Source of the DNA: Berberis thunbergii
Taxonomy: Eukaryota; Streptophyta; Magnoliopsida; Ranunculales; Berberidaceae
Length of the DNA stretch: 64,000 bases
Direction: 5' to 3'
Assembly: GCA_003290165.1 (NCBI GenBank)
Contig: QNQO01000456.1
Location: 186,001-250,000, forward strand
Positions within the stretch are counted from its first letter, which is position 1, and every line of letters starts with the position of its first letter. Positions 35,101 to 45,880 of this stretch are shown in pieces. The notes under the pieces are model-generated. The model was not told the DNA's origin. It made no database searches and was given only the letters and a program-made list of their open reading frames with translations. Position numbers and translations under genes: made by a program.

Positions 35101-36905
35101 TTCACCCGATCATTTGAAGCACATTTGTGTTATGTCATAGATGTTACGTTGCAACAATTTTCAGTTAGCATTTGAGCATTGCTTGATTACCTTATGAGCC
35201 GAGGACAACAATACATTATTTTGATGACCCTTCGAGTCACTGCAACGAGGCCTTTGGGTTCGATATAAGTAAATACAAATGAAACAACAACAACCCATTA
35301 TTTAAGATAAAAAAAACAAAATATAGGCCTAATAAAAAGCCAGATAATGTCACAATTTATTATTCTTTTACTGAACAAGCCAAATTTAAGTTCTCTAAAA
35401 CAAAGAAATGTCTACCAATGCTAAAAGTCCGAAACTTAATTATATTAAAAAAAAATAAAAAAAAAATCGCTTGTATTAGGAAAATACCTTCCTTTCAGAT
35501 ACCATACAGATACAAATAAAATAAAGGACAGAGAAGAGAAATTTTCTCTCAAACTGATCTATTCATCAATTCAACAAAAGACCTGTTGCAATTTCTACAA
35601 TACAATGGAAATATAGTAATTCTAAACTCTGATTAATGATCTCAATATTTTGGGATTCAATTCGAATCTTACATTACAATTTTCTAAGTAGACATTGATT
35701 TTAATTAATTATTTGTTTAAATTTCTTTAAAATGTTAGGTCGTTTACAAAGTTCTGACTCATGTTCTGCAGGTCATCCCTTCACATTGCTTCATGGTTAT
35801 GGTCATAAGTGCACTGGTTATAGCAGCAATTATATCTCCTACAGTCTATTGGCTCTACAATCCTTATAAAAAGTACCTTGTTGCGAAGGGACGAGCCATC
35901 CAGAATACCAAACGCAACACTGAATTGCGCATACTTGTTTGCATATACAATCAAGAGAATGTGACCACAATTATCAATCTTCTTGAAGCATCCAATCCAA
36001 CTAAAGAAAGTCCTCTTGGCATTTTTCTTCTCCATCTTGTTGAGCTCCTAGGCCGTTCCACTCCACTTCTTATTTCCCATAAACGCGATGATGATAGGCC
36101 TACTCAATCAGATCTCATTATAAAGAGTTTCAGGATCTACGAAAAACAAAACCGAGGTGTTGTCCTCGTGCAACCTTTTACATCCATCACACCTTTTGTG
36201 ACAGCCCACAATGATATATGTGCAATAGCTATGGAGAAGAAAACATCTTTTATTGTCATTCCTTTCGAGAAGCAATGGAATAGGCATGGAATTTCACAAT
36301 CATCCAAGTATAGGAATATACACCAAATGGTTCTGAATAAAGCACCATGCTCAGTGGGGATTCTCATTGGTCGTGAGACTATAAATTGTCTCAAGTCTGT
36401 TCGTTCTTTGTGGTCAAGTTACAACGTGGGTGCTATCTTCTTAGGTGGTGCTGATGATCGAGAAGCATTGTTTTATGCAATGCGCATGGCTGAACATCCA
36501 AATATCCATGTAACAGTCCATCATATTATTCCCTTTGCATTCATGACAAATAATACAGATGAGAAGATATTGGACAACTATTCGATCAATGAGTTTAAGG
36601 TTTCCAATATGCACAGTATGCGTAATCATTTTAGAGATGAAGAAGTAACAGATGCTCTTGGAATTATAAGAGTGATCAAAGCGATGGATAATTGTTATGA
36701 CCTTATACTTGTGGGGAGACGCCACAATACTTACTCTTCTCTCCTTTCAGGACTAAAAGAATGGAATGAGTATCCGGAACTTGGATTCTTTGGAGACATA
36801 TTTGCTTCTTCAGACATCAGTGGTGGCACACCAGTGTTAATAGTGCAACAACATTTTTCTATGACAGCAGAGGCATTATCCGATAACCATAGTCAAACAT
36901 CATAG
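29170..36905 (+). CDS. CHX-type monovalent cation/H+ antiporter, exon 1 frameshifted (possible pseudogene)
   Basis: CPA2-family CHX proteins exchange K+ or Na+ for H+ in endomembranes or plasma membrane. Three exons: 29170-29368, 31200-32213 and 35772-36905; the joins (ML|GGVIIG and SKE|VIPSH) read through cleanly. Exons 2 and 3 are open over 716 codons and hold most of the membrane domain (LGRFGCMIYLFLIGVKMDL, SLGASYFFGPMILGLAIPDG) and the C-terminal cytosolic domain ending GLKEWNEYPELGFFGDIFAS. Exon 1 starts MSNNEIYVFECLDTG but needs two one-base frame changes, near 29262 and 29327, to reach FFLQTILLSLIQSF and then LKPLGETSTVAMML; with both added the length is 782 aa, normal for CHX. As it stands the first frame stops at 29304. 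A conserved membrane Asp is Gly (codon 31602-31604). An in-frame ATG at 29360 could start a shortened protein. Introns of 1.8 and 3.6 kb carry several MITEs. Family is certain; activity is doubtful. Confidence 0.85.
30057..30632. mobile_element. hAT MITE, AAGGATTGTG family, copy C, in CHX intron 1
   Basis: Ends CAAGGATTGTGTTTTCTCG and the inverse CAACGACTGTGATTTTG. A perfect 8-bp duplication, gataatag, flanks it at 30049-30056 and 30633-30640. The body shares ATTTATTGATTTTT and TACGGATTTCATGTTTGTTT-like blocks with copy A. Confidence 0.82.
30870..31035. mobile_element. Mutator-like foldback element 2, in CHX intron 1
   Basis: Inverted arms (GGAAAATTCTAAATGGAGAG at the left against the inverse of the right end) surround a GAGATGCGCGCATG-like centre. 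The arms relate to those of the element at 14997-15197: both share TTCTAAAT, GGGCGAG, CATTTCC/CATCCCC and GAGATGCG in the same order. A perfect 9-bp duplication, gactataat, lies at 30861-30869 and 31036-31044. Confidence 0.75.
32817..33125. mobile_element. CACTA-type MITE, copy 1, in CHX intron 2
   Basis: Starts CACTACACCA and ends TTTGGTGTAGTG, with the 3-bp duplication cgt at 32814-32816 and 33126-33128, the rule for CACTA/En-Spm elements. The 309-bp body is related to the copy at 60228-60533 (shared TTTACACATTTTCACAAACA). Confidence 0.85.
33598..33846. mobile_element. hAT MITE, AAGGATTGTG family, copy D, nested in the Mutator-type MITE
   Basis: The right end GAAATCACAATCCTTG matches the family exactly; the left end (CATGGAATAATTTTTGC) is worn. 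Flanks attggccc (33590-33597) and attagtcc (33847-33854) agree at six of eight positions. It contains CTAATTATTTATTGATTTTT, shared with the other copies. Confidence 0.6.
33856..33890. repeat. (ATC)n microsatellite
   Basis: About eleven CAT/ATC units with one TTA interruption. Confidence 0.9.
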
Positions 36906-37807
36906 TTCAAATTTTACTTTAGCTAAATTTTGAAGTATTATTATGTTTATTGTTACCTGGCTGGGGACCTCCAAATTCGCTATATTGCTATTGACAGGAA
37001 TTATACCATGCAGTAGCTTCTACACCATCCTAATTCCTGTTTAGTCTCATTCACATTTACATCTCATTCATGGGCCTTTCCGAGTTCCTTCCAAGCATAC
37101 TTCACATGATGAGATCTGTTGGAACTCATTGGCATTGACTTCCATGAAGATGGCATTGCTATGCTTGGACAATGTTTTTTCACATATGTAGATTCCTTGT
37201 CCTCAACACGCTCCGCTTCTCTAAGTTTCTAAGCCCTCTTGGATTGATATATAGCTCTGATCATAGCATTGAAATTTCCCACATGATCGATTTGGAGGTC
37301 AGTTAGCTGATCAAACTTGCTGGGTCACCATATAAAGGAACACACTTATATATATGGAAGTTATATAGGGTCCATTTAAATAACTGTGATTAAGGTTAAC
37401 CAATATAGCACTGATGTGAATTGCCATGGATTTAAAACAATTCCATAGAACTATGAAAGGGAGCGAAAAATTTACCAAGCAACTGCAATTTCACTCTTAG
37501 TCCCCAAATCAAATTAAGGATTCTGAATATGCAATCTTGTTACATTGACAGAATTGCTCATCGTCTAAATTTGTGTTTTTGCTTGGTATGTGTCTGGTTA
37601 TTTTTGGATACCCCTTGTCTTAGTTGTTATCGACTAATGCTGCAATTGTGTGGACAAACTAGTATGCTTCACACAACATAAATTAACTTTTTGACACTGT
37701 AATGAACAAGTGGACATCACTACTCATAATGAAATGCTTATTCATATTGATCAGGACAACAGCCCGTTACATCATCAAAGTGAACTGTTTGATCAGGTTC
37801 ATAATTC
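36906..37807. other. Short region between convergent genes
   Basis: Holds the 3' untranslated regions of the plus-strand CHX gene and the minus-strand NCL gene 2. No other feature is recognised. Confidence 0.5.
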
Positions 37808-40800
37808 TTATGACCATCCATAAACATAGTTAAGAACATAAATTAATATTAGTGAAAAAGGGTACAGAAGGTATGCGATGTAACACATCCAAACTGGAAA
37901 TTTACTGCGTAAGCTAGCAAGAACACCCATTGCAATGCAAATAATGATAATGGCCAAAACTTCAGAGGAAAAGTTCCATGTCAAATCCCTCGTGTAGACA
38001 AGAGACAGGAGGACAGATAACCCAAGTACATTGTTAATGATCACTCCGCCATAAATCTGCAATTAACAACTCTATAAGTTAGTTTGACATTAAAAAGGCA
38101 GTTTTAGGACATATATGGAATTATCCACAGTAAGCCTTTGAGTTGTTATACCTAGTAACTATGTAATATTAAATTGTCATAATTGACAAACCTCGGAAAA
38201 TGTCAGTGATGTAGTTCTGGGCTTCTTACTACTTGCCGCTTTGATTGCTGATACAGCTTCTCTAGAGTTGGTAGCCAAAGGAATCACAATGAAGGATACA
38301 TAAAAAGAAGGTAAGTTTGCAGCTTCAGAGAAATTATGAACTGCCTCTATTAGGGGTTCAGCCAAGAAAGATAAAATAGCAGTTCCTAGTAGCAACAACG
38401 ATATTGCTGTAAACCATGTCCATGCTGAGGTTTTGGTGTTTTGCCCGGTCGAATCCATTTGTTTGTCAGTTGCTTTCCAAGCTTCCTGTGGAATCAGTTC
38501 AGATATATCATAATGTAGTACTTGCAAATATATACAGCTCGAAGTAGCCACACCACAAAGGTCACTTGCCTGGTAAAAGTCGTTTAGGGCCTTTTCTGAG
38601 CCAAACCATTTTGAGAATCCCTCGACAAATTCTTTCTCACTTAACTTTTCATCCTTATTTTGATCTAGCTCTTTCATGAACTTTGCAATAACTTCATCTT
38701 GGCTCAATTCCATCATTCCCAACTCCATAGTATGTATCATATCTTTCAACTCCGTAAAAGAAATACAATTATCCCCGTTCTTGTCAAACTTTACAAATAT
38801 CCTGCATTGAATGAGCACATGAGTAATTACTGAACCTCCTAGACTTCATATATAAATAAAGAGATATGGTACGTACTTACCCTTTTAAAATCGTCAAACC
38901 ATCTTCATTGAGGAAGAATCCTGGTGTGTTGATTGGCACATCGTTTGAGATTTCTATGAGATGCATGTCTTTTGCATATTCAATAATTTTTTTCTGCACG
39001 AATAATAAATTCTTAAAGTCACATTGCTTAGTACAGATTATGACACTATCTTATGATTACTATTAGTGCCATAATTATACTACTGTCATAGAAACTCATT
39101 AATCATATATGGTTTCATTACTGTTATAAAAATACTGATCAAAGGTTTAAGATGTCCGAGGATTACCCTGTATATTTCATCAATTGAGCCTTCCTGGATA
39201 GCACCGTGGTGATAAATTTCATGTTTTGACTTACCAAGCCACACTGAAAATACATTGAGGAACTCCTGCAAAGAAATTTGTCTGTCCTGATTCAGATCGA
39301 ATTCCTTCATTAGGTCTTCTAATGCAGCATTTTTATTTGGACCTATCTTGTCTGATAACATTTCAAGGATATTGTGTTGTAGTTCTTCAGGGGTAATACA
39401 CTTGTTTGCATCCTGATCAATTCTCTCAAATACCCTAAAATTAAGAGCATGTTAGAACATACAATATTATCCTACAAATCTTGTACATCTCATAGTGATT
39501 TTGAATAACAATGCCTAACCTTCTAATAGCCCAAGGATTTGGCACACCTTGATCAGTGAGGAGTTTTCCCGATGCTTGCTTTTGAACATGTCTTAAAAAA
39601 TCTATCATTAGATGTTCTATCTTTGCATATTCTAGCCTTCTCTTTGGAATCCAGGGTTGGAAGACCTGTAAAAACATTTTGGAATTCCTAAAAATTAAAA
39701 ACAAAAATTAAAATTAAAATATGTTAGGAAACATTGTGGATTAAACTAGCTAGTTGGAGCACCTACAAAAGTACTGATAATTAAATAAACCAGATTGCAG
39801 ACTTTACAAGTGGATCAAATGGCAACGAGTATGTGAAATGATATAATGCTGTTAAACTAGCTGACAAAACGATTTAGTAACCTAACTGCAGGAATGCCTT
39901 AAATATATTTTTTTCTTTTTCATTTGTGTATATGTAATAAAATTCTAACCCCTGGACAACTACTCTGCTTTCTGTGGTTGTGTTCTATACGTTTCTTATG
40001 AAAGCATTGCCATTTTTTTTAAAATCGAAATGTCTTCAAGAATCAGTTTCAAATCAGAAAATGAGTCTTTATATTGATTTGTTGAACATGTGATGTAACT
40101 TTTCCAATGCAATTTGAATAACAAAATCATCTCTTTAATTTGGTTCACTTATTTTTGCATTGGACATTTTGATAATTAATGCAGTTCACAAAGAACCTGG
40201 TAAAGTTGAATCTAATCGATAGCATGTAATAAGAGCCTTACCTGATAAAGGAAGTAGCCCAAGAGGAATAAAACAGAAACAACAAGAGAAGTCAAGATTA
40301 TGGCTTGCCCCCATGAAGGTTCATTGGTGATGATCGGTATTTGCACAATAATAAAAGGGACCACTGATAGAACCATGATCCTTGCAGTATAACTAGTCTC
40401 TGGATCAGTTTTAACACCAGAACCTGTAACAAAGCATAGGTAGTATTTAAGCCTTGATAACACTAAAATCACATTTGAATGAAGACAGAAACAAACCAGT
40501 TAAGCATGGTGAACGCTTTATTCGTTGCCAACAGTTTGAAGTTGAGCTTTCTGAATCTTTTTCTGTCAAGCTTTCTGGAAAGTTTCTCTTGCCAACAATG
40601 ACGCAGGTTCCCCAAAGTAAGGTCAGGTAAAAGATTGCCGATCCAGAGAGTAGGCCAACACCACTCAAAACTTGCTCTTGGGCTATCTCTTTGCTTTTAG
40701 ACATTCCAGAAACTGTTTATACAAGGTAAGTTTATCAGATACACTCCTTTTATTGGACATTCCCCTGTCGAAGGAAACATAAGATAAATGTAGGAATGAC

Positions 40801-42071
40801 TATGAAGAGTTTCTGTGTGTTTATTTGAGTATCAATTCAAAGTTGGACTGTGTCTTTTGAATAAATTGGTAGATGTCAGTAACGTAGATTGAAAAAATGG
40901 AACTGTTTAAAGGAGCTACCAAGGCCACTGTTGCAGAAAAATAATACTATATACTTTGAAGAAGCAACGGGTTTATCTTGAGATTTGTAGAATTATACAT
41001 CCCTGCACAAAAGAACGGTGGTAGTTTAAGAAATGCTGAATAATTTTTAATGTGTTGTTAATCTTTCATTAGTTTATGGACATTACCTTATTTTATAATA
41101 TATGTTCAAACATCTTATTTCTTATCTATTCTGTACAAGTGCTACAACTGTACATGTTTTTTGCAGCTAGCATACATTTAGGCTTGTTTTGCGTTTCAAC
41201 AGTTTGTTTTAGACTCATTATCGTTTTGGTGTTAAATTGTTAATATACTGTTGGTACCTGCCCTTAATTACCCCACGGCCTAACAACAGTATTTAACCTG
41301 AAGTAAATGAAAATATATAGGTATAAAGAAAATACATCGATCTTTTACAATAATGCGTAAGATTCTTTTATATCAAGCATTAGCTAGTACACGAAAGCTA
41401 TCATGAGACTATCGATTACTTGTGCTGCGATACATGTATAATATTATAATACTAATGGTAGGCAGATCTATTATTAGGTTCCTTTTTGTCCACTTGTTGG
41501 GTTCATTACTGCATAAACAATAATGAACATCTCAGCGAAAACTGTGATCAAGATGACCTATATATGAACATATTCATCATCAAATAAACCTGCACTTGGG
41601 CGGGTTGAACCTGTTCAACTAGTATTTATTGTGTAAAGATTATGTATTTGAGTACGCCCAAAAAGGAATTCATCAAGGGCTTAAGCCAAATGTAGTTTAA
41701 GTAAAGCTCTTACCCAAAAGTATCAAGGCTTCTGGCAGGGCACTTAAGACATGAAATACACTAGCACCGAAAAACCCATCAGGGCCCAGGATTTTGAACA
41801 GGAGCTCACTACCATTGCAAGCATACTTCTCGCCGAGAAATAATAGATATTCATAAACCACAATTAGGAAGATATGGCCTGCAAGGTTGTCTGTGCATGG
41901 CAAGAAACCATACATGTGTTCGCACTCCTCAGACAATTCTAACCTCTTGAGTTGTATAACAGTTAGTTGATGGATATCATCATCTTTACCATCTGAAATC
42001 AATTCCTGGGTTCGAACATTTTGGACTAGTAGCAAGATAAGGCATGCCAAAGCTGCAGAAGATTTGGCCAT
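37808..42071 (-). CDS. NCL-type exchanger-like protein with four EF-hands (gene 2)
   Basis: Paralogue of the gene at 12524-4271, same family and presumed Ca2+-linked cation exchange. Nine exons join in frame to 685 aa: 42071-41714, 40712-40497, 40423-40242, 39665-39520, 39434-39167, 38993-38881, 38801-38570, 38485-38192 and 38056-37808. Exons 3, 4 and 9 have exactly the gene 1 lengths (182, 146, 249 nt). The ATG at 42071 precedes a hydrophobic signal-like stretch, and TATATA lies about 40 bp upstream. First alpha repeat: SALPEALILLVSG, Glu replacing the Asp of gene 1. Four intact EF-hands: 307-318 (DQDANKCITPEE), 347-358 (DLNQDRQISLQE), 434-445 (DKNGDNCISFTE) and 474-485 (DQNKDEKLSEKE). Second alpha repeat: PLATNSREAVSA, Arg at 580 where gene 1 has Ser. 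Intron 7 is GC-AG. Open throughout, so probably expressed, but more Ca2+-sensing and perhaps altered in transport. Confidence 0.9.
38486..38569 (-). other. GC-AG intron of NCL gene 2, 84 nt, open in frame
   Basis: Minus-strand donor CAG|GCAAGTGACC and acceptor CCACAG|GAAGCT. GC donors need a strong match to the U1 site, as seen in AG|GCAAGT. The intron is 84 nt, a multiple of three with no stop, so retention would add 28 residues without breaking the frame. Gene 1 has a 65-nt GT-AG intron at the equivalent place. Confidence 0.75.
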
Positions 42072-42794
42072 CTTCTGCAAAAAAAGAGATGTTTAAAAGA
42101 GAGAATTATCTATATATCTAGTGAAAAACTTAAAGGGTGGATTTTTATATGGTCAGCTGAGACACTTGTGCGAGTTGTTTACGGAATATTAAGGCGGCCT
42201 AATATGTGAACTATATAAGAAGTCGAGGTTTTGTATTTTAAATTAACTAATAAAAATAAATTGACAGTTGATAATAAAATATGAAAAGTCAAGGTCATTA
42301 TACCAACCAAAATAAATGACAAAGATAAACTTTGTAAATGTTCTGAAGGGAAAAATGGGTTCTTTTGAACTTGTTCCTATTAATAATATTCATTTTAGAG
42401 TTTGGCTTAACCAGCATTCCTCCAGTTTCCAAAAAAAAAAGCATTCCTGCAGTTTCCATGCCAGTCACGTGTGTTGCGGTCTGCTTGCCGAGCACACTTG
42501 ACTGCTGTTACCCCTTTAGACTGACTCAGTCTGCCTGCCAACCGCACTTGATGACTGTAAGTGACTTGTAAGAAAAGTTCCTCCATAGTTTCGTGAAGTG
42601 TTTTTGAGCACTCTTGCCTAGTACTCTTTCCAAGCACTCTTTCTAGGCACTCTCGCCGAGTTATCTTTCTGGGTGCTCTTGCTGAATACTTTTTCAAAGC
42701 ACTCTTGCCGAGTATGGGACATTCCTTTTAACTATTTTATGCATCTTCCATAAGTGTGTGATCTCAATTCAATTTTTTCCTATTTTTCTCTAAA

Positions 42795-43657
42795 GGCTCC
42801 GTTTTGTTTCACGGAAAATAAATATTCTAGGATAAAAAAGATCTTGGAAATAAACTTTTATTTTCCCAAAAAACTTGTCATATTGTTTGATTGTATTGGG
42901 GAAATAAATTTTCAAATGATCAAATATTTGTCTCTTACTATAGAAGTTGGGTTTTGTTGTGGTGGATTGACGGAGGTGTAGATTGATTTTGTAGCTGATA
43001 TGGTGGTAGCAATGGTAGTAATGTTGATGGTGGTGAAGAGTAAGTTGGCTATAACAGTGGTGGTGGTTGTACTATGGAGGTGTTAGTAGTGGTATGGTGG
43101 CTGTCATATAATAGTGGTGGTGGTGGGGGTTATGATGCCACTTATATTGAGATGGTGGTGGTGGTTGTGCTACGGTGTGATATAGTAGTGGTGGTGGTGG
43201 TTGTGCTATGGTGGGTTAGTTGTAGTTTGGTGGTTATGATTTGGTAGAGGTGGTAATTCCAATGTGATAGTGGTAGTGGTGTTGGTGGTTGTGGTAGTAG
43301 AGGTGATGGTTGTGTTATAATTGTGGTATTTATGATGCTATGATGGTGGTGGTGGCAACCGTTGTTATACATGATGGTGGTTGTGATTGTGTTGGTGGTC
43401 GTTGTGATATGGTGGTGGTCATGGTGGTGTTGGTCCATCATAGTATGTGGTGGTGGTGTGGTTAATGAGTTGAAATGGTGAGAGCAAAAAACTAGAAAAA
43501 TATTGAAAAATCAACATCTCATTAAAAATTGGTATTTGATTTTCCAACCAAGAGACTCTTTTGAAATATAACTTTTACAAAATTTTATCATTTTTCATGA
43601 AAACAAACAATAGAAAATAAACATTTCGGAAAATAATTTTCCACGAAACAAATGCAT
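42795..43657. mobile_element. Probable Tourist-like MITE containing a GGT-rich minisatellite
   Basis: The left end GGCTCCGTTTTGTTTCACGG and right end (inverse GATGCATTTGTTTCGTGG), both followed by AAAAT-rich sequence, are inverted relatives. The middle, about 42990-43460, is a degenerate GGT/GTG repeat that gives a spurious poly-His/Thr frame on the minus strand. The target duplication is unclear. Confidence 0.5.
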
Positions 43658-45031
43658 CATCACTTCCACCCTTAAGTTTGCATGACCGTCGCGTGTAGAG
43701 CACGTGTGAGGGAAAATTGTGGTACAAACATATATCTTACGAAATTTCATAAATAATTCAAGATACAAATTCGTAAATTTTCAATTGGATTCCCTAAAAT
43801 CTTAAAAACATTTAACTTATAATTGTAAAAATTCTTAGTTCAATATTGTGATTCAAGATTTCAAAAATTGAAACATAATTCAAATAGTAGGTTAAAATCT
43901 CGGATACCACTGAAATTAAGTTTATTGTTCTTAAGATTCTCAATCAAAATTTTTTCCTCGTTTTTAATAAAAAAAAATGTGGATAGAAAAACAATGATAT
44001 TCTAGAAATATATAACATTAGATGTGGAGAATTGTTGTGTGCCAGACTGTTTGGCTCGATGCCCCAACTTTTATCTTTTACAGTTGGCTTTAAAAAATTG
44101 TTTGGTTTACCAAACCACATTTTCTTTTCCATAAAATAAAACAGTGATTAAAGAAAATTACTCATGTTGTTGATGATGATTTTGTATGAAGGTGACGTAA
44201 TATTGGGTTGTGTATGATTAGGGCATGAAAATGCACTTTGTACAGAGTTAATTATTTTCACTTGTTAAGATTATTTTGATAATTGATTGAATTACTTGAC
44301 AAATGTGGTCTTTTGGAGAATTGTGTGTTTTTCAGGTAAAAGACCCTCGCGATATGATCAAGATGATCCACAACTTCTAAACCAACCCAAGACAGCCTGA
44401 AGCAAGCTCATGTGTGCATTTAGCCCTAAACGAAGAAGAGGAAGCAACCTGAGGGTGTGCTGGCTTGTGAGGTGCTGGCTCATGAGATGAAACCCTAGGG
44501 TTTCGTTAAGTTATCTAGGGTTGCCTTTTTTTGGGGTTATTTGCACTCCCCCCTCCTAAAATATATAGCCAATTGAACTTTCCCCCCAATTAACATTCAT
44601 ATTGCACTTTTCTCCTCAGACTAACAGTCAACGTGCCTTGACTGTTAAACACCTCACGTGCCACCATTCCACCTATTTTGGATGAAAAATGCCCTTCACG
44701 TGCTTATCACGCAAAACAAGGTCTTCAATTTCTTTTTTTTTTGCTTAAGAGGAGAGAGAATGAGAGAACCCTTTCTTTTCTATTCAAACATTGACCTTTA
44801 TTGCTCAAAACCTTTTTTTTTTACTTTCAATTCAAGAGCTTTAGAGGATACCCATTTGTGAAAACATCGTGAAACAATCATCAAGTCTTTGTTTTGATTG
44901 AAATCTCAAGTGGGTTGGAAGAACAGAGAAGTTGGGCTCACACTCTCAATTGGGGTTTTCTAGAAGCATTTCATAGCTATGGCTTGAATGATCTCTCTCT
45001 CTCCTCTCTCGTTCTTCAACTCTCTTCTTTC

Positions 45032-45256
45032 ATGGTGTCCGTTTCAGTCATTTCATCATCCACCTTCAATCGCTCAACTCTCTTCCACCACCACACCACC
45101 TCCTTCTCCTTTCCCAAGTTCATTCGATCATCCAACCTGAAACCCATCCACTTGATCGCATGCAACGTTCCTGCAGAGGTATCAGTTGAAGTAGCTCCCA
45201 AGTCGAAGGGACTCGAAAAGAGCTCGGACGCTTTGTGGAACAGATACGTGGACTAA
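45032..45256 (+). pseudogene. Captured N-terminal fragment, possibly plastid glucose-6-phosphate isomerase
   Basis: From ATG 45032 the frame reads MVSVSVISSSTFNRSTLFHH and on through a Ser/Thr/Phe-rich, acid-poor stretch typical of a chloroplast transit peptide, then CNVPAEVSVEV and KGLEKSSDALWNRYVD before a TAA at 45254. The final block resembles the start of the mature plastid glucose-6-phosphate isomerase (..ALWxRYVDWLYQHK..), but only about 15 residues support this, so the name is tentative. The transit-peptide character is clearer than the enzyme identity. It lies inside the Pack-MULE and stops where the enzyme would begin. Confidence 0.45.
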
Positions 45257-45633
45257 CTGTACCAATAGCCAACTGATTCAAAAATAAATCAGAGAGAACA
45301 GATAAGTAGCTCCCTCTGGTTCGTCTTCTTTGTGCGGCTCTGGTACCTGCAAGAGAAAGATAAATCAGAGAGAGAGAGACGGGAGATGGAAGGAGAGAAA
45401 GATAAATTCAATCTCTGGAAGTTCTCATTTCGCCAAAGTGATTGTTGTTGCAACCATGGAACCATAGCTTTCCGTCTGAAATCCTTAGCGGATTCAATAA
45501 GATCCATCGACTGGAGTTGGAGCTGCCGACAGGAGATCTGCGGTTGGAGAAGGGGACAATTGTGAGGTGGAGAGTGGACTTCGAAAGGACATTGAAGAGC
45601 TGTGTAATCTTGGTCGTGTGAAAGGTGGAAAAA

Positions 45634-45880
45634 AGAACGCAGGAGGAGACCCTAGAGATTGAATAAACCCATTGAAGTTCCTGCCTAAACGATTCCTGGA
45701 TTCTAACATTGATTACAATGGGAACCATTTCCAGTTCCTATCCTTTAGTGCTAGAAGGAGGTCTTGTGTTGGGATGCCCCTTGCAGTTTGAACCATTCCG
45801 CTTGTGTTAGTTTCTCTTGTGCATGTCTTTGATTGGAAGCTTGCTGAGGTAATACCTGATGAAAAGCTGGATAGTGAAAA
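45634..45880 (+). pseudogene. Captured cytochrome P450 fragment (heme-binding region)
   Basis: The plus frame reads NAGGDPRD, stop, INPLKFLPKRFLDSNIDYNG, NHFQFLSFSARRRSCVGMPL, AV, stop, then VSLVHVFDWKL. This is the end of a plant CYP76-like P450: the PERF-type block (PKRF) and the heme motif FxxGxRxCxG in the form FSARRRSCVG, with the Cys kept and the first Gly changed to Ala. TGA codons at 45660-45662 (where Trp is usual) and 45789-45791 break it. It covers roughly the last fifth of a P450 and cannot make an enzyme. Confidence 0.75.

Noticed and set aside
35781..36725. Minus-strand frames inside CHX exon 3
   Set aside because: Shadows of the strongly supported plus-strand coding exon.
43142..43441. 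His/Thr-rich minus-strand frame of 99 codons
   Set aside because: It is the translation of a GGT-type minisatellite.
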